From positions 4,526,001-4,590,000 of the forward strand of contig NZ_CP036282.1 of NCBI RefSeq assembly GCF_006974105.1: a stretch of DNA of 64,000 nt. The letters run 5' to 3'. This DNA is from Rhodoferax aquaticus (GTDB lineage Bacteria; Pseudomonadota; Gammaproteobacteria; Burkholderiales; Burkholderiaceae_C). The position numbers and the translations under genes were made by a program. The notes beneath the pieces are model-generated. The model saw only the letters and a program-made list of their open reading frames with translations, ran no database searches and was not told the DNA's origin. This document shows positions 9,470 through 19,412 of this stretch, in pieces. Each line of letters starts with the position of its first letter. Within the stretch, counting starts at the first letter, position 1.

Positions 9470-10678
9470 TTAACGCGGGATAGCCGCGCGGGCTTTGCGC
9501 ACTTTTTCCAGGCTAACCATGACGCGCACTTTTTCAAAGCTCAGGGGCTTTTCAATGGCGAAGGCGGGGTTGGAAGTGTCTTTGCACACATACTTTTCCA
9601 AGGGTATGCCGTCTTTGCCCACGATGCTGACCACCCACGGGGTGTTGGCACGGGCACCGCGTTGCACGGCCACGGCGGTTTCGCCGTTGACCAGCTGCAC
9701 ATAAGTGCCGGGCGGATAAAAGCCCACCGCCTGGGCCATGGCGGAGCCCACGCCTATGGCATCGCCCTGAGCGCCCACGATCATGGAGCGCACGGCAGTC
9801 ACTGGCAACATGGGCGAGCGGGTTTTGCGCGCGGCCATTTTGGCTACGAATCCGTCGGTCATGGCCAGAATGCGGCGGCTCGATAGCGTTTGGGGAAGCC
9901 CCTCGTTCGACTGGGCCGTGTGGTGCCAACGCACAATATCAAGTTGGTTTTCGTCATCGATGCCAAAGCCACGCAAGATCTCGACGCTTTTCTCAGAGTG
10001 GTCGCGGATGATTTCACGTTGCGACTCGGACGGGGCCGTGCTTTGACGTGCCAAGCGGTCTTGGTCGCGGGCCATGCCAATGTTCATGGTGAGTGCGGTG
10101 CGCAACAGCACATGGCTTTGCTCAGGGTCTAGGCCCAGCTTATTTGCGGTGAGGTTGCACACCACTGCGCACAAGAGCGCGTGGGTAGCGCAATACCCCA
10201 GCGTGTCATCCGCCAGGGCTTGAAACAGACAAAACAGGCTTTCGTCCACGTCCGCCTGCAACAGATCGAACACCTTTTTCTCGATACCTACCAAACGTGG
10301 AATCGGATTGATGGCCAAGCCGCACTGGTACAAGATGCCACGCAAGACTTCTTGCATATCGAGCCAGCCGCCCTTGACCTCGGCATCGACCACGCGGTCG
10401 ATCTCGGGGATGTCGGTGGGCATATAAAGACGGGCGATTTCTTGCACGTCAGCGCCCTCACGCAAGAGCATGCGCACCGTGCGCTCATAGCTGCGTTGCC
10501 AGGCCAGTGCGTCGGCCAAAGTGGATGACGCGTTGTGTGCGCGCAGCTTCTCGCGGTCTTCTTCAGTGTCGACGGACTGGCCTTTTTTCAGCAAAAGCTT
10601 GCCCGACGCACTCCACACGTCCACGGGCAGTGGCTTGCCAAGCTCAAGCAGCGCGACTGGGATAGGGAAGAATTTCAA
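9470..10678 (-). CDS. HD-GYP-like regulatory protein with degenerate catalytic motif
   Basis: About 402 residues. The middle (~150-310) has the layout of an HD-GYP cyclic-di-GMP phosphodiesterase domain: [19 protein letters not shown], then [17 protein letters not shown], then [12 protein letters not shown]. However, the hallmark HDIGK is replaced by MNIGM and the HHExxDGxGYP loop is reduced to [11 protein letters not shown], so the enzyme is probably inactive and may act as a binding or sensory protein. A DUF3391-like N-terminal region ([18 protein letters not shown]) precedes it. I chose the TTG at 10678 because GGAGGT lies just upstream at 10690-10685 and the codon overlaps the alr stop (TTGA). 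It is therefore probably co-transcribed with alr. Confidence 0.75.
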   Translation of the reverse strand: MKFFPIPVALLELGKPLPVDVWSASGKLLLKKGQSVDTEEDREKLRAHNASSTLADALAWQRSYERTVRMLLREGADVQEIARLYMPTDIPEIDRVVDAEVKGGWLDMQEVLRGILYQCGLAINPIPRLVGIEKKVFDLLQADVDESLFCLFQALADDTLGYCATHALLCAVVCNLTANKLGLDPEQSHVLLRTALTMNIGMARDQDRLARQSTAPSESQREIIRDHSEKSVEILRGFGIDDENQLDIVRWHHTAQSNEGLPQTLSSRRILAMTDGFVAKMAARKTRSPMLPVTAVRSMIVGAQGDAIGVGSAMAQAVGFYPPGTYVQLVNGETAVAVQRGARANTPWVVSIVGKDGIPLEKYVCKDTSNPAFAIEKPLSFEKVRVMVSLEKVRKARAAIPR

Positions 10679-11799
10679 TCTGTAACCTCCACGGGCACTC
10701 TTTGCGCCAAACCACACATCAATTCGTAACCAACTGTACCCGCAGATGCCGCCACCTCATCTATCGATAACACTACCGAGTTGGCCGCACGGCCCCACAG
10801 GGTGACCACGCTGCCCATTTGGGCCTGTGGCACGGGGTCCAAGTCCACGGTAATCATGTCCATGCTGACGCGCCCCACCGTGCGCGTGCGCGTGCCATCC
10901 ACCAAGACGGGTGTACCTGTTGGGCAAATGCGAGGATAACCGTCTGCATAGCCACATGCAACGACCCCGATACGCATGGGCTTATCGGCTACAAAGCTAG
11001 AGCCATAACCCACAGTGTCGCCCACCGATAGGTCTTGTGTAGCTATGATTTTTGCAGCAAGTGTCATCGTGGGTTGCAAGCCCCAATCCGCCGCGGTGTG
11101 GAGCGGATAGTCAGGTGCACTGCCATAGGTGGCAATTCCGGGGCGCACCCAGTCGGAGGCGACCAGGGTCTGGGCTTGTGCGGCCACGTGCTGCGCGTCC
11201 AGCGTGTGGCGCAAGGTGGCAGCGCTGTTGCTCAGCGTGCGCTCGCCAGGCAAATCGTGGGTGATGGCGGCAAAGGTAGCCATTTGCGCTTGCACGCCCT
11301 TGGGGCCATCGGCATCGCTGAAGTGGGTCATGAGGGTGATCTCGTCGACCTGTGGCAAGGCATTGAGACGGCTCCACGCCGAGCGGTAGTGCTCAGGCCG
11401 GAAACCTAGGCGGTTCATGCCCGAGTTCATTTTGAGAAACACCCGCATAGGCACCGTGGTTTTGTGCGCCGCCAGCATGTCGATCTGGGCATCGCAGTGC
11501 ACGGTGTGCCACAGGTCAAGGCGCGAACACAACTCTAAATCGCGCAACTCAAACACCCCCTCCAGCAGCAAAATAGGCCCGCGCCAGCCCAAGGCTCGCA
11601 CGCGTTGCGCCTCTGCCAAGTCCAACAAGGCAAAACCGTCAGCGCTGCGCAAGCCTTCAAACGCACGCTCTATGCCGTGTCCGTATGCGTTGGCTTTGAC
11701 CACCGCCCATACGCGGGCGTCGGGTGCCGCGAGGCGTAATCGCTGCAGGTTCTGGCGAAGCGCTTGGGTGTGAATCGTGGCGAGTATGGGACGCGGCAT
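10675..11799 (-). CDS. alr: Alanine racemase
   Basis: A 374-residue PLP-dependent enzyme converting L-alanine to D-alanine for peptidoglycan, cytoplasmic. The PLP-lysine motif is [12 protein letters not shown] near residue 35; [11 protein letters not shown] and the C-terminal catalytic-tyrosine region ([27 protein letters not shown]) are present. Length fits the family (~360). The start [11 protein letters not shown] is preferred over a 32-codon in-frame extension with no family resemblance. Downstream it overlaps the HD-GYP-like gene; upstream it diverges from lplT across 126 bp. Confidence 0.95.
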   Translation of the reverse strand: MPRPILATIHTQALRQNLQRLRLAAPDARVWAVVKANAYGHGIERAFEGLRSADGFALLDLAEAQRVRALGWRGPILLLEGVFELRDLELCSRLDLWHTVHCDAQIDMLAAHKTTVPMRVFLKMNSGMNRLGFRPEHYRSAWSRLNALPQVDEITLMTHFSDADGPKGVQAQMATFAAITHDLPGERTLSNSAATLRHTLDAQHVAAQAQTLVASDWVRPGIATYGSAPDYPLHTAADWGLQPTMTLAAKIIATQDLSVGDTVGYGSSFVADKPMRIGVVACGYADGYPRICPTGTPVLVDGTRTRTVGRVSMDMITVDLDPVPQAQMGSVVTLWGRAANSVVLSIDEVAASAGTVGYELMCGLAQRVPVEVTD

Positions 11800-11925
11800 G
11801 GGCGATAGGGTCTCTGAAGTTGAACGTAGATTTTGACACTGGGGGCGTGCTATAACCGCAGCAGATTTGAAGTCCCACCATAAAACCCAAAGCATTAGGC
11901 CTACTAATGCGCGCCAGATTGATCC

Positions 11926-13209
11926 ATGAAACGCGGCTTTTTTACCATCATGTCAGCGCAGTTTTTCAGCTCGCTGGCCGACAACGCGCTGTTTCTGGCC
12001 GCGCTTCAACTCTTAAAGACCGCAGGTGCCCCGAGCTGGCAGCAAGCCGCTTTGGTGCCTATTTTTGCGCTGTTTTATGTGGTGTTAGCGCCTTTTGTGG
12101 GGGCCATAGCCGACGCGTACCCCAAAGGTAAGGTCATGCTGTTTAGCAACTCGATCAAGGTGATCGGTTGCCTGATGATGTTGTTTGGCACCCACCCCTT
12201 GATGGCGTACTCCATTGTGGGCTTGGGCGCTGCGGCCTACTCTCCAGCAAAGTACGGCATCTTGACCGAGCTTTTGCCAGCGTCGCAATTGGTCAAGGCC
12301 AATGGCTGGATTGAAGGACTGACCATTGCCTCCATCATCTTGGGTGTGCTGCTGGGAGGGCAGTTGGTCGGGCCGAGCATTTCGACCTGGTTGCTGTCGT
12401 TTAACTTTCCGTTCTTGGATACCGGCGTTGACACACCGGCCGAAGCGGCCATTGCGGTGCTGATCTCCCTCTATCTCTTGGCGGCTTGGTTTAACACCCG
12501 TATTCCTCTGACCGGTGTGCCCATGCGGGCCTTGCCGCGCAACATTGCGAGTTTGCTGCCCGACTTCTGGAACTGCAATATGCGCCTGTGGCGCGACCGC
12601 TTGGGCCAGATCTCGCTCAGCACGACCACCTTGTTCTGGGGCGTGAGTGGGAACCTGCGCTATATCGTGCTGGCCTGGGCGGCCGCCGCTTTGGGCTACA
12701 ACTACACACAAGGTTCCGCCTTGGTAGGCGTGGTGGCCGTGGGCACCGCAATTGGTGCGGTGGCCGCCTCGATGCGTTTGCGACTGCACCAAGCCGTGCA
12801 CTTGCTACCCCTGGGCATTGCCATGGGCGTACTGGTGATATTGCTCAACTTCATTGACAACGTGTGGCTGGCGGCACCGTTTTTGGTGCTCTTAGGCGGC
12901 TTGGGCGGGTTTTTGGTGGTGCCTATGAATGCATTGCTGCAGCACCGTGGCCACAACCTCATGGGGGCGGGGCGGTCGATTGCGGTCCAAAACTTCAATG
13001 AGCAAGCCTGCATCTTGGGCTTGGGGGCGGTGTTTACCTTCTCCACACGTTTTGGCCTCTCGGCGTTCGGTGCCATTACGCTGTTTGGTGTGATCGTGGC
13101 CGGCTTCATGTGGCTGATCAAACGCTGGCATGCACGCAATTGCCGTGAACACAGTGCAGAGGTAGAACACCTGCTAGCCATCGCGCGCAACGACAACCTG
13201 CATGGCTAA
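11926..13209 (+). CDS. lplT: Lysophospholipid transporter LplT (MFS)
   Basis: A 427-residue major facilitator protein with about 12 hydrophobic helices. The N-terminus [20 protein letters not shown] and the [42 protein letters not shown] and [14 protein letters not shown] segments are typical of LplT, which flips lysophospholipids across the inner membrane. In enterobacteria it neighbours the acyltransferase aas; none is seen here. Its last 8 bases overlap the start of the next permease gene, so the two are likely co-expressed. Confidence 0.9.
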   Translation: MKRGFFTIMSAQFFSSLADNALFLAALQLLKTAGAPSWQQAALVPIFALFYVVLAPFVGAIADAYPKGKVMLFSNSIKVIGCLMMLFGTHPLMAYSIVGLGAAAYSPAKYGILTELLPASQLVKANGWIEGLTIASIILGVLLGGQLVGPSISTWLLSFNFPFLDTGVDTPAEAAIAVLISLYLLAAWFNTRIPLTGVPMRALPRNIASLLPDFWNCNMRLWRDRLGQISLSTTTLFWGVSGNLRYIVLAWAAAALGYNYTQGSALVGVVAVGTAIGAVAASMRLRLHQAVHLLPLGIAMGVLVILLNFIDNVWLAAPFLVLLGGLGGFLVVPMNALLQHRGHNLMGAGRSIAVQNFNEQACILGLGAVFTFSTRFGLSAFGAITLFGVIVAGFMWLIKRWHARNCREHSAEVEHLLAIARNDNLHG

Positions 13210-14089
13210 GCTGCTGGCCGCGTTGGGCCTGGTGGCCAACGCGTTTGCTTGGGGCGTCTCGTGGTGGCCATTTCGCGAGTTGCAGGCCTTGGGCGTGCAT
13301 CCGCTATGGGCGACCGCTCTCATTTACTGCATTGCTTTGGTTTCACTTGCCGTTGTGCGACCGCGCGCTTGGCAGCCCATGCTGAAGACGCCTTTGCTGT
13401 GGTGCTTGCTGCTGAGTGCGGGGCTCACCAACGTGGGATTCAACTGGGCGGTGACCGTGGGCGACGTGGTGCGCGTGGTGCTCTTGTTCTACCTCATGCC
13501 TGCATGGGTGGTGCTATTGGCGTGGCCCATCTTGGGCGAACGCCCAAGCGCCGCATCGGTAGGACGCTTGTTGCTCGCATTGCTAGGTGTAGTCATCGTG
13601 CTCAAAAAGCCTGGCACCGATTGGCCTGTGCCTGAGAGCTTGCCCGACTGGTTGGCATTGATGGGCGGGTTCAGCTTTGCCCTGACCAATGTGCTCTTGC
13701 GTAAGCTGCACGCTGCGCCCCCAGCCGCCCACATGCTGGCCATGTTCGGAGGTGGCGCAGTCATGGCAACCTTGGCTGCGGTGCTGGGCTTGCAAACCGG
13801 CATGGTGAGCGCACTGCCCAGCTTGGCTGGTCCTTGGCTACTGTGGCTCTGCGGCATGGCTGTGTTGATTTTGGCGGGCAATCTGGGCCTGCAGTACGGC
13901 GCCTCGCGGCTACCGGCCAATGTGACTTCGATCGTCATGCTGACGGAAATCGTGTTTGCCAGCGTGTCGGCGGTGCTGCTGGGTGCTGCCCAATGGGACG
14001 CCCGCACGCTGCTGGGTGGCGGTCTGGTGGTAATGGCTGCGCTGCTGTCAGCGCTGCCCAGTGCCAACGACAAGGCTTTGCACAGTTAA
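13202..14089 (+). CDS. DMT/EamA-family permease
   Basis: A 295-residue integral membrane protein with about ten hydrophobic helices and the duplicated EamA architecture (N-half LVANAFAWGVSWWPFREL; C-half GAAQWDARTLLGGGLVVMAA). Substrate unknown; the family exports amino acids and other metabolites. The ATG lies inside the 3' end of lplT. It ends 13 bp from the convergent diguanylate cyclase gene. Confidence 0.85.
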   Translation: MAKLLAALGLVANAFAWGVSWWPFRELQALGVHPLWATALIYCIALVSLAVVRPRAWQPMLKTPLLWCLLLSAGLTNVGFNWAVTVGDVVRVVLLFYLMPAWVVLLAWPILGERPSAASVGRLLLALLGVVIVLKKPGTDWPVPESLPDWLALMGGFSFALTNVLLRKLHAAPPAAHMLAMFGGGAVMATLAAVLGLQTGMVSALPSLAGPWLLWLCGMAVLILAGNLGLQYGASRLPANVTSIVMLTEIVFASVSAVLLGAAQWDARTLLGGGLVVMAALLSALPSANDKALHS

Positions 14090-14102
14090 CACCTGAGATC
14101 GT

Positions 14103-15311
14103 TTACGCAAGCCTTGCCAACGCACAAAATTCCACGCGGTTACGTCCAGCTTGCTTGGCAGCGTACAGGCCACGATCAGCGGCGGCGTACAGCGTGTCGA
14201 GCGATGCTGTGGCACCCAGGGGTAGGCAAGTCACCCCCATGCTCGCAGTTGCACGCACGGTGAATTCTCCGGCCTGCAAGGCACTGGCTTCAATGGCTTG
14301 GCGCAAGTTTTCAGCAAACGTCATAGCCCCTTCCACCGTGGTGTTGGGGAGCAGCGCAATGAACTCTTCACCGCCAAAGCGGGCCGCCACATCCACGCTG
14401 CGGCCCATTTTTTGCACAATGGCTGCAACATGCACTAATACGTGGTCACCTACCGGGTGGCCATACTGGTCGTTGATTCTTTTGAAAAAATCCAAATCCA
14501 CCATCACCACGCTGGTGGGGCAGGGGTAACGGGCGGCGCGGGCTAGCTCTTGCTCGGCCAAACGCGAGAACTCGCGTCGGTTGAACAATCCGGTCAGCGG
14601 GTCGTGCGTGGCCAGGTATTCCAAGGCTGTTTGTTTGTCGGCCAAGGCTTTTTGGGCCGTGGCAACTTCTTGGCGCAACAAAGTGGCCACCACGTACTGA
14701 CGCCACACCACATACGACACCACCGCGCTGATGATGAACACCAAACGGGCATCCCCACGCGTTTGGGCCAGCATCTCTGCATTGGGCTGGGTGTGCGCCA
14801 ACGCAAAGTACAACCCAATATACGCGCCGCCAAACAGCAGCACCGCAAAGCGCGGACGCATGAGCGACATCATGCCCACCACCAGGCAAATGAGCACAAA
14901 GGGCGTGCTGTTTTTGAGCACCCATTGGTCCAGCACCATAAGCCCGCAGGCAAACGCCAAGGCAGTGGCACACACCAGCATTTGCAGAGCGAAGCCCCAC
15001 CGTGCGCTCGCCCGGGGATGCCTTACGGCGCGGTGACTGAAAAAGCCCAGCAGGGCCATCAGGCACGCCATGGCCGCGTGCAATAGGCCAATACCCATGG
15101 TCCACGCGTAAGGTGCTGGGCCCAGCGCCACATCGGCATGGGTAAGAAACTGGACGGCGTACAACACGTTGATCACCAAGGTGACCATGGCAAACACGCG
15201 AAAGCGCCGCAACGACTCCAAGGTGGCTTCGGGCTGAATCGCTTGGTATTGCTGCAGGGTGCTGCGCAGCCTGTCCCGCAATGCCTGCAGTGTCAGCGTG
15301 GTGCGAATCAT
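14103..15311 (-). CDS. Membrane-anchored diguanylate cyclase (GGDEF)
   Basis: About 402 residues. The N-terminal half has six hydrophobic segments (FAMVTLVINVLYAVQFL, AAMACLMALLGFFSHRAV, FAVLLFGGAYIGLYFAL and others), a membrane sensor of unknown ligand. A short coiled linker follows (LLRQEVATAQKALADKQTAL), then GGDEF from THDPLTGLFNRREF. The active site is FGGEEF, and an RxxD inhibitory site (RSVD) sits five residues before it, so this should be an active, product-inhibited c-di-GMP synthase. A start ten codons upstream (15341) is also possible; I prefer the ATG at 15311, preceded by AGGGG. Confidence 0.9.
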   Translation of the reverse strand: MIRTTLTLQALRDRLRSTLQQYQAIQPEATLESLRRFRVFAMVTLVINVLYAVQFLTHADVALGPAPYAWTMGIGLLHAAMACLMALLGFFSHRAVRHPRASARWGFALQMLVCATALAFACGLMVLDQWVLKNSTPFVLICLVVGMMSLMRPRFAVLLFGGAYIGLYFALAHTQPNAEMLAQTRGDARLVFIISAVVSYVVWRQYVVATLLRQEVATAQKALADKQTALEYLATHDPLTGLFNRREFSRLAEQELARAARYPCPTSVVMVDLDFFKRINDQYGHPVGDHVLVHVAAIVQKMGRSVDVAARFGGEEFIALLPNTTVEGAMTFAENLRQAIEASALQAGEFTVRATASMGVTCLPLGATASLDTLYAAADRGLYAAKQAGRNRVEFCALARLA

Positions 15312-15459
15312 TGGCCCCTGTGGAGTGCTGTGGTGGCGCAATACTGCCAGCTTTCACGCCGTATTCCAAGTGAATTTGCAGCATTCAACCGCACTGCGCC
15401 AAGGGGCAGCGCGGCAGTGCGACACTCGGAGCAACTTCTGAACTTTGAAAGGCTCACCT

Positions 15460-15945
15460 ATGTCTACCGTGTACGACTTTGACGCATTGCAAATTGATGG
15501 CAAAAAAGTGGCGCTCAAAAAGTTCAAGGGCAAGCCCATGCTCATCGTCAATACGGCCAGCGCCTGTGGCTTTACCCCGCAGTTTGCCGGGCTAGAGACG
15601 CTGCACCAAGGCTATGGCCCCAAGGGCTTGGTGGTGCTGGGTTTTCCGTGCAACCAGTTTGGCGCACAAGACAGCGGCAGCAATGACGAGATTGCCGACT
15701 TTTGCCAGCTGAACTACGGCGTCACATTTCCGATGATGGAAAAGATTGAGGTCAACGGCAGCAACGCCCACCCGCTGTACCAGTGGCTGTGCAAAGAAGC
15801 GCCTGGGCTCATGGGCAGCACCTCGATCAAATGGAACTTCACCAAATTTCTGGTGGGCAAAGACGGCCAAGTGCTCAAGCGCTACGCCCCCACCGACACG
15901 CCCGAGAGCATGGCCAGCGACATTGAGGCGGCGCTGGCGGCCTAA
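15460..15945 (+). CDS. Glutathione peroxidase family protein
   Basis: A 161-residue thiol peroxidase of the GPx/BtuE type, reducing hydroperoxides in the cytoplasm. The peroxidatic cysteine is in NTASACGFTPQFAGLE, followed by VVLGFPCNQFGAQDSGSNDE and IKWNFTKFLVGKDG, which supply the catalytic Gln, Trp and Asn. It has cysteine, not selenocysteine. The start MSTVYDFDAL is chosen over a five-codon extension. Monocistronic, diverging from the diguanylate cyclase. Confidence 0.95.
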   Translation: MSTVYDFDALQIDGKKVALKKFKGKPMLIVNTASACGFTPQFAGLETLHQGYGPKGLVVLGFPCNQFGAQDSGSNDEIADFCQLNYGVTFPMMEKIEVNGSNAHPLYQWLCKEAPGLMGSTSIKWNFTKFLVGKDGQVLKRYAPTDTPESMASDIEAALAA

Positions 15946-15983
15946 GCGTCTGGCCGCCTAAGCGCAATATGGGGTGGGAGGCT

Positions 15984-17228
15984 TTAGCCTGCTAAGGCAG
16001 CGTCGAGCACCTCAACCCAATGCTTCACCGGCGTGCTGCTGCCGCTTTGCAAGTGGGTGATGCAGCCAATGTTGGCGCTGATGATGACCTCGTCAGCCTG
16101 CGCGGCCAAATGGCCTAACTTGCGGTCGCGCAGCTGGTAAGCCAGGTCGGGGTTCAACACCGAGTAGGTACCGGCAGAGCCACAGCACAGGTACGACTCG
16201 CTGGCCGCCACCCGCACCGCAAACCCCAGGGCCGCCATGTGCGTCTCCACCCCACCGCGCAGTTTCTGGCCATGCTGCAAGGTGCAGGGCGGATGAAACA
16301 CCAAGCGCGGCGCGCCGGCGGCCTGCACGCGCGCTTGCAAACTGGGCACCAGCCCCGGCAGCAGTTCACTGAGGTCTTTGCACAGCGCACTGACCCGCGC
16401 TGCCTTGGCGGCATAGGCCGGGTCGGCGTGCAGCAAATGGCCGTAGTCTTTGACGGTGACCCCGCAGCCCGAGGCGTTCATGACGATCGCCTCCACGCCC
16501 GTGCTGCCTGGCGCTTGCGGATCGATGTGCGGCCACCAGGCATCGATGTTGGCGCGCATATGGTCCAAGCCGCCGGCTTGGTCGTTCAAATGGAACTTCA
16601 CCGCGCCGCAGCACCCGGCGGACTCGGGCACCACCACGCTGATGCCGGCGGCATCGAGCACGCGCGCCGTGGCGCTGTTGATGTTGGGGGCCATAGAGGG
16701 CTGCGCGCAGCCCGCCAGCATGAGCACTTTGCGGCCATGGGTGGAGCTGGGCCAGCGGCCTGCGTCTTGGCGCGCGGGCACTTTGTTTTTCAGACTGCTG
16801 GGCAGCAGGGGGCGCACCATTTGGCCCAACTGCATGGCGGGGCCAAACAGGGGTGAGGGCAAGCCTTCTTTCAAGGCCCAGCGCACCGCGCGCTCACCGA
16901 GTGGGCGGGGCACCTTGGCGTCTACCAGCTTGCGGCCAATGTCGAGCAAGTGGCCATACTCCACGCCCGAGGGGCAGGTGCTTTCACAGTTGCGGCAGGT
17001 GAGGCATCGGTCCAAGTGCGTTTGCGTGGCGCGCGTGGGGGCCTGCCCCTCCAGCACTTGCTTCATGAGGTAGATGCGGCCGCGCGGACCGTCTAGCTCG
17101 TCACCCAGCAGTTGGTAGGTGGGGCAGGTGGCGGTACAAAAACCGCAGTGCACGCACTTGCGCAGAATGGCCTGCGCGGCCTCGCCATCGGCGGTGTTTT
17201 GGTATTCGGGGGCAAGCTGGGTTTGCAT
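15984..17228 (-). CDS. glcF: Glycolate oxidase iron-sulfur subunit GlcF
   Basis: A 414-residue subunit of glycolate oxidase (glycolate to glyoxylate). It has two 4Fe-4S ferredoxin motifs near the N-terminus (CVHCGFCTATCP and CLTCRNCESTCP) and two CCG-type cysteine-rich regions (PESAGCCGAVKFH and SESYLCCGSAGTY). It begins 14 bp after glcE in the same operon. The FAD subunit GlcD is not next to them and must lie elsewhere. Confidence 0.95.
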   Translation of the reverse strand: MQTQLAPEYQNTADGEAAQAILRKCVHCGFCTATCPTYQLLGDELDGPRGRIYLMKQVLEGQAPTRATQTHLDRCLTCRNCESTCPSGVEYGHLLDIGRKLVDAKVPRPLGERAVRWALKEGLPSPLFGPAMQLGQMVRPLLPSSLKNKVPARQDAGRWPSSTHGRKVLMLAGCAQPSMAPNINSATARVLDAAGISVVVPESAGCCGAVKFHLNDQAGGLDHMRANIDAWWPHIDPQAPGSTGVEAIVMNASGCGVTVKDYGHLLHADPAYAAKAARVSALCKDLSELLPGLVPSLQARVQAAGAPRLVFHPPCTLQHGQKLRGGVETHMAALGFAVRVAASESYLCCGSAGTYSVLNPDLAYQLRDRKLGHLAAQADEVIISANIGCITHLQSGSSTPVKHWVEVLDAALAG

Positions 17229-17242
17229 GGTGGGGCGTGGGC

Positions 17243-18451
17243 TTAAAAGTCTGCAAACAAACGGCCGGGGTTGAACACGCCGTGGGGGTCAAAGCTGGCC
17301 TTCAAGGCACGGGAAATGCCCATTTCAGCCACATTTTTAGAGGCAAATTGGTCTTCTGCGCCCATGAATACTGGGTTAGCAGCTACAAATTGCATAGCAT
17401 TTCCACCCTGCTGCGTGGCCCACGCTTGGAGCGGGCTTGCGGCTTCAGGCCGCACCCACACCCAGCGCAAGCCGCCATGCCACTCCACCAGCTGCGCACC
17501 ATCCCATGGCAAAACGGGCGCGGTTTGCGGCACGCTCACACGCCACAAGGCGTGCTCCGGCGAAGGGCGTTCGAAGAAGGCGGCCGTTTGGTTGCGCACG
17601 GCGGCCCACTGCGCATCAGCAACGGTGGCGTCTAGGCGTTGGCCGGGGATTTGGGCGAGCAGCTGGGTGCACGCCGCCTCCACCGCAGCCACTGCGCCAG
17701 CCAAGCGCAGGTGCAAGGTACCTGCCGGTGCTGCATTCGCACCGTGCACGCCCTCTGCGGTCTGCCAGCGGCTGGCATTCAAGGGCAAGGGCTGGGCGCC
17801 CCAGCGGTGCAACTGTTCTAAGGCGGCCGTCTGATCCATGTCAAAGACCAGTGTGGCGTGCGCCGGTGCCACGGGCAGCACTTTCAGGGACACCGAAGTA
17901 ATCAGCCCCAAAGTGCCCATAGCCCCCACCATCAAGCGCGAGACGTCATAGCCCGCCACGTTTTTCATCACCTGCCCGCCAAAGGTCAAGTGTTCACCAC
18001 GGCCGTTGACCATTTCTAGGCCCAGCACGTAGTCGCGCACGCCCCCTGCGTTGGCACGGGCTGGGCCTGCCAGGCCTGCGGCCACCATGCCGCCGACGGT
18101 GGCCTGCGACGTGGCATCCCGTGCTTGTGACCAGCGAAAGTGGGGCGGCTCAAAGGGCAAGCATTGCCCATGCTCTGCCAGCAGGGCCTCGAGCTCATGC
18201 AGGGGGGTGCCCGCTCCCACGGTCACCACCAGCTCGCTGGGCGCATAGGCCAGCACGCCCGACAGCACGTGGGTGTCTAGCACCACGCCTTTCAGTGTGT
18301 TGCCGTAGAAGTCTTTGGTGCCGCCACCGCGAATGCGCAGTGGCGTCTTGGCCGCCACTGCGTCTTGAATTTGCTGTCGAATAAGGGCGAGCCCGGAGTC
18401 CATGGTGTGCATGGGCCAAATGGTAAGCGGGCTACCGGTCTCAGAGTGCAT
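17243..18451 (-). CDS. glcE: Glycolate oxidase FAD-binding subunit GlcE
   Basis: About 402 residues. The PCMH-type FAD fold shows TPLRIRGGGTKDFYGNTLKG, LVVTVGAGTPLHELEALLAE, GGMVAAGLAGPARANAGGVRDYVLG and GGQVMKNVAGYDVSRLM. The C-terminus FDPHGVFNPGRLF is typical of the GlcD/GlcE family. It partners GlcF, encoded directly downstream. The start at 18451 is a choice among several Met codons; the conserved fold begins ~30 residues in, so a later start is possible. Confidence 0.93.
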   Translation of the reverse strand: MHSETGSPLTIWPMHTMDSGLALIRQQIQDAVAAKTPLRIRGGGTKDFYGNTLKGVVLDTHVLSGVLAYAPSELVVTVGAGTPLHELEALLAEHGQCLPFEPPHFRWSQARDATSQATVGGMVAAGLAGPARANAGGVRDYVLGLEMVNGRGEHLTFGGQVMKNVAGYDVSRLMVGAMGTLGLITSVSLKVLPVAPAHATLVFDMDQTAALEQLHRWGAQPLPLNASRWQTAEGVHGANAAPAGTLHLRLAGAVAAVEAACTQLLAQIPGQRLDATVADAQWAAVRNQTAAFFERPSPEHALWRVSVPQTAPVLPWDGAQLVEWHGGLRWVWVRPEAASPLQAWATQQGGNAMQFVAANPVFMGAEDQFASKNVAEMGISRALKASFDPHGVFNPGRLFADF

Positions 18452-18491
18452 CGGCCGGCGTGAATTTTTTGAACGCAAGCCCTGCAGAAAT

Positions 18492-19412
18492 TTAATCCAC
18501 GAAGCTGTTCACAGGCAGCCCAGCCACATCCATGGCCATGGCAAACACTGCGCCGGACTGCGGAAACTGGGCCAACTCAGCGGCGCTACGGCCGTGTCGG
18601 GCGGTGGTCACGAACAGGGTTTTCATGTCAGGCCCACCAAAGCAAGGCATGGTGGGGCACTGGGCGGGCGTGGGGTACTCGGCCAGCAAACGGCCGTCGG
18701 GCGCGAACTTGCAGATGCGCCGCCCTTCAAACATGGCGGCGTAGTAGTTGCCTTGCACATCCACGGTGGCACCGTCGGGGCGGCCTGCATAGCTTGTGTC
18801 TTCAAAAGTCCAGCCTGCGGGTTTGGGCGCGTGGTCTTTGAAGCTGCGGTGCTGGCTCAGGGTGTTGGCCTGCACATCAAAGTCCCAAGCATGGGTGATG
18901 TGGTTGGGGGTGTCCGACCAGTAGGTGGTGCGGCCGTCCACACTCCAGGCCAAACCATTGCCGGTGAGCGCGTCGCCCGCGTGGCGCACCACCTGCGGAG
19001 TACGCCCGCCACGGCAGTCGATGGAATACAGGGCGGCTGCCCGCTTGGCTTTGGGCTCGTCAATGGTGCTGACCCAAAAGCGGCCTAGGGCGTCGCACTT
19101 GCCGTCGTTCGCGCGCACGGTAGCGGGGTCATAGTCCAGCGTGGCCATGGGCTCCAAAGCGCCGCCCCATTGGCGCGCCCTAAAGATGCCGTGGCGCAGC
19201 GCCACGACCAAACCGCCACTGGCGGCAGGGGCAATACAGCCGGGCTCGCTGGGCATGTCCCACACCTGCACGGCAGCGCCTGCGCCTGCACTGCGCAACA
19301 GCTTTTTGCCGGGGATGTCCACCCAGTAGAGCTGTTGCTCTTGGGGGTGCCAAAAGGGCGACTCGCCTAACGCGTAGCAGTCAGGGCTGAAAGTTTGCCA
19401 AGGGTTGGTCAT
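18492..19412 (-). CDS. SMP-30/gluconolactonase family lactonase
   Basis: A 306-residue six-bladed beta-propeller sugar lactonase. Key segments are LGESPFWHPQEQQLYWVDIPG (metal-binding Glu), ANDGKCDALGRFWVST and TGNGLAWSVDGRTTYWSDTP, which carry the Asn and Asp metal ligands. It probably hydrolyses an aldonolactone after sugar oxidation. Its ATG overlaps the TGA of the aldose 1-epimerase gene upstream (ATGA), pointing to a joint role in aldose catabolism. Confidence 0.92.
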   Translation of the reverse strand: MTNPWQTFSPDCYALGESPFWHPQEQQLYWVDIPGKKLLRSAGAGAAVQVWDMPSEPGCIAPAASGGLVVALRHGIFRARQWGGALEPMATLDYDPATVRANDGKCDALGRFWVSTIDEPKAKRAAALYSIDCRGGRTPQVVRHAGDALTGNGLAWSVDGRTTYWSDTPNHITHAWDFDVQANTLSQHRSFKDHAPKPAGWTFEDTSYAGRPDGATVDVQGNYYAAMFEGRRICKFAPDGRLLAEYPTPAQCPTMPCFGGPDMKTLFVTTARHGRSAAELAQFPQSGAVFAMAMDVAGLPVNSFVD

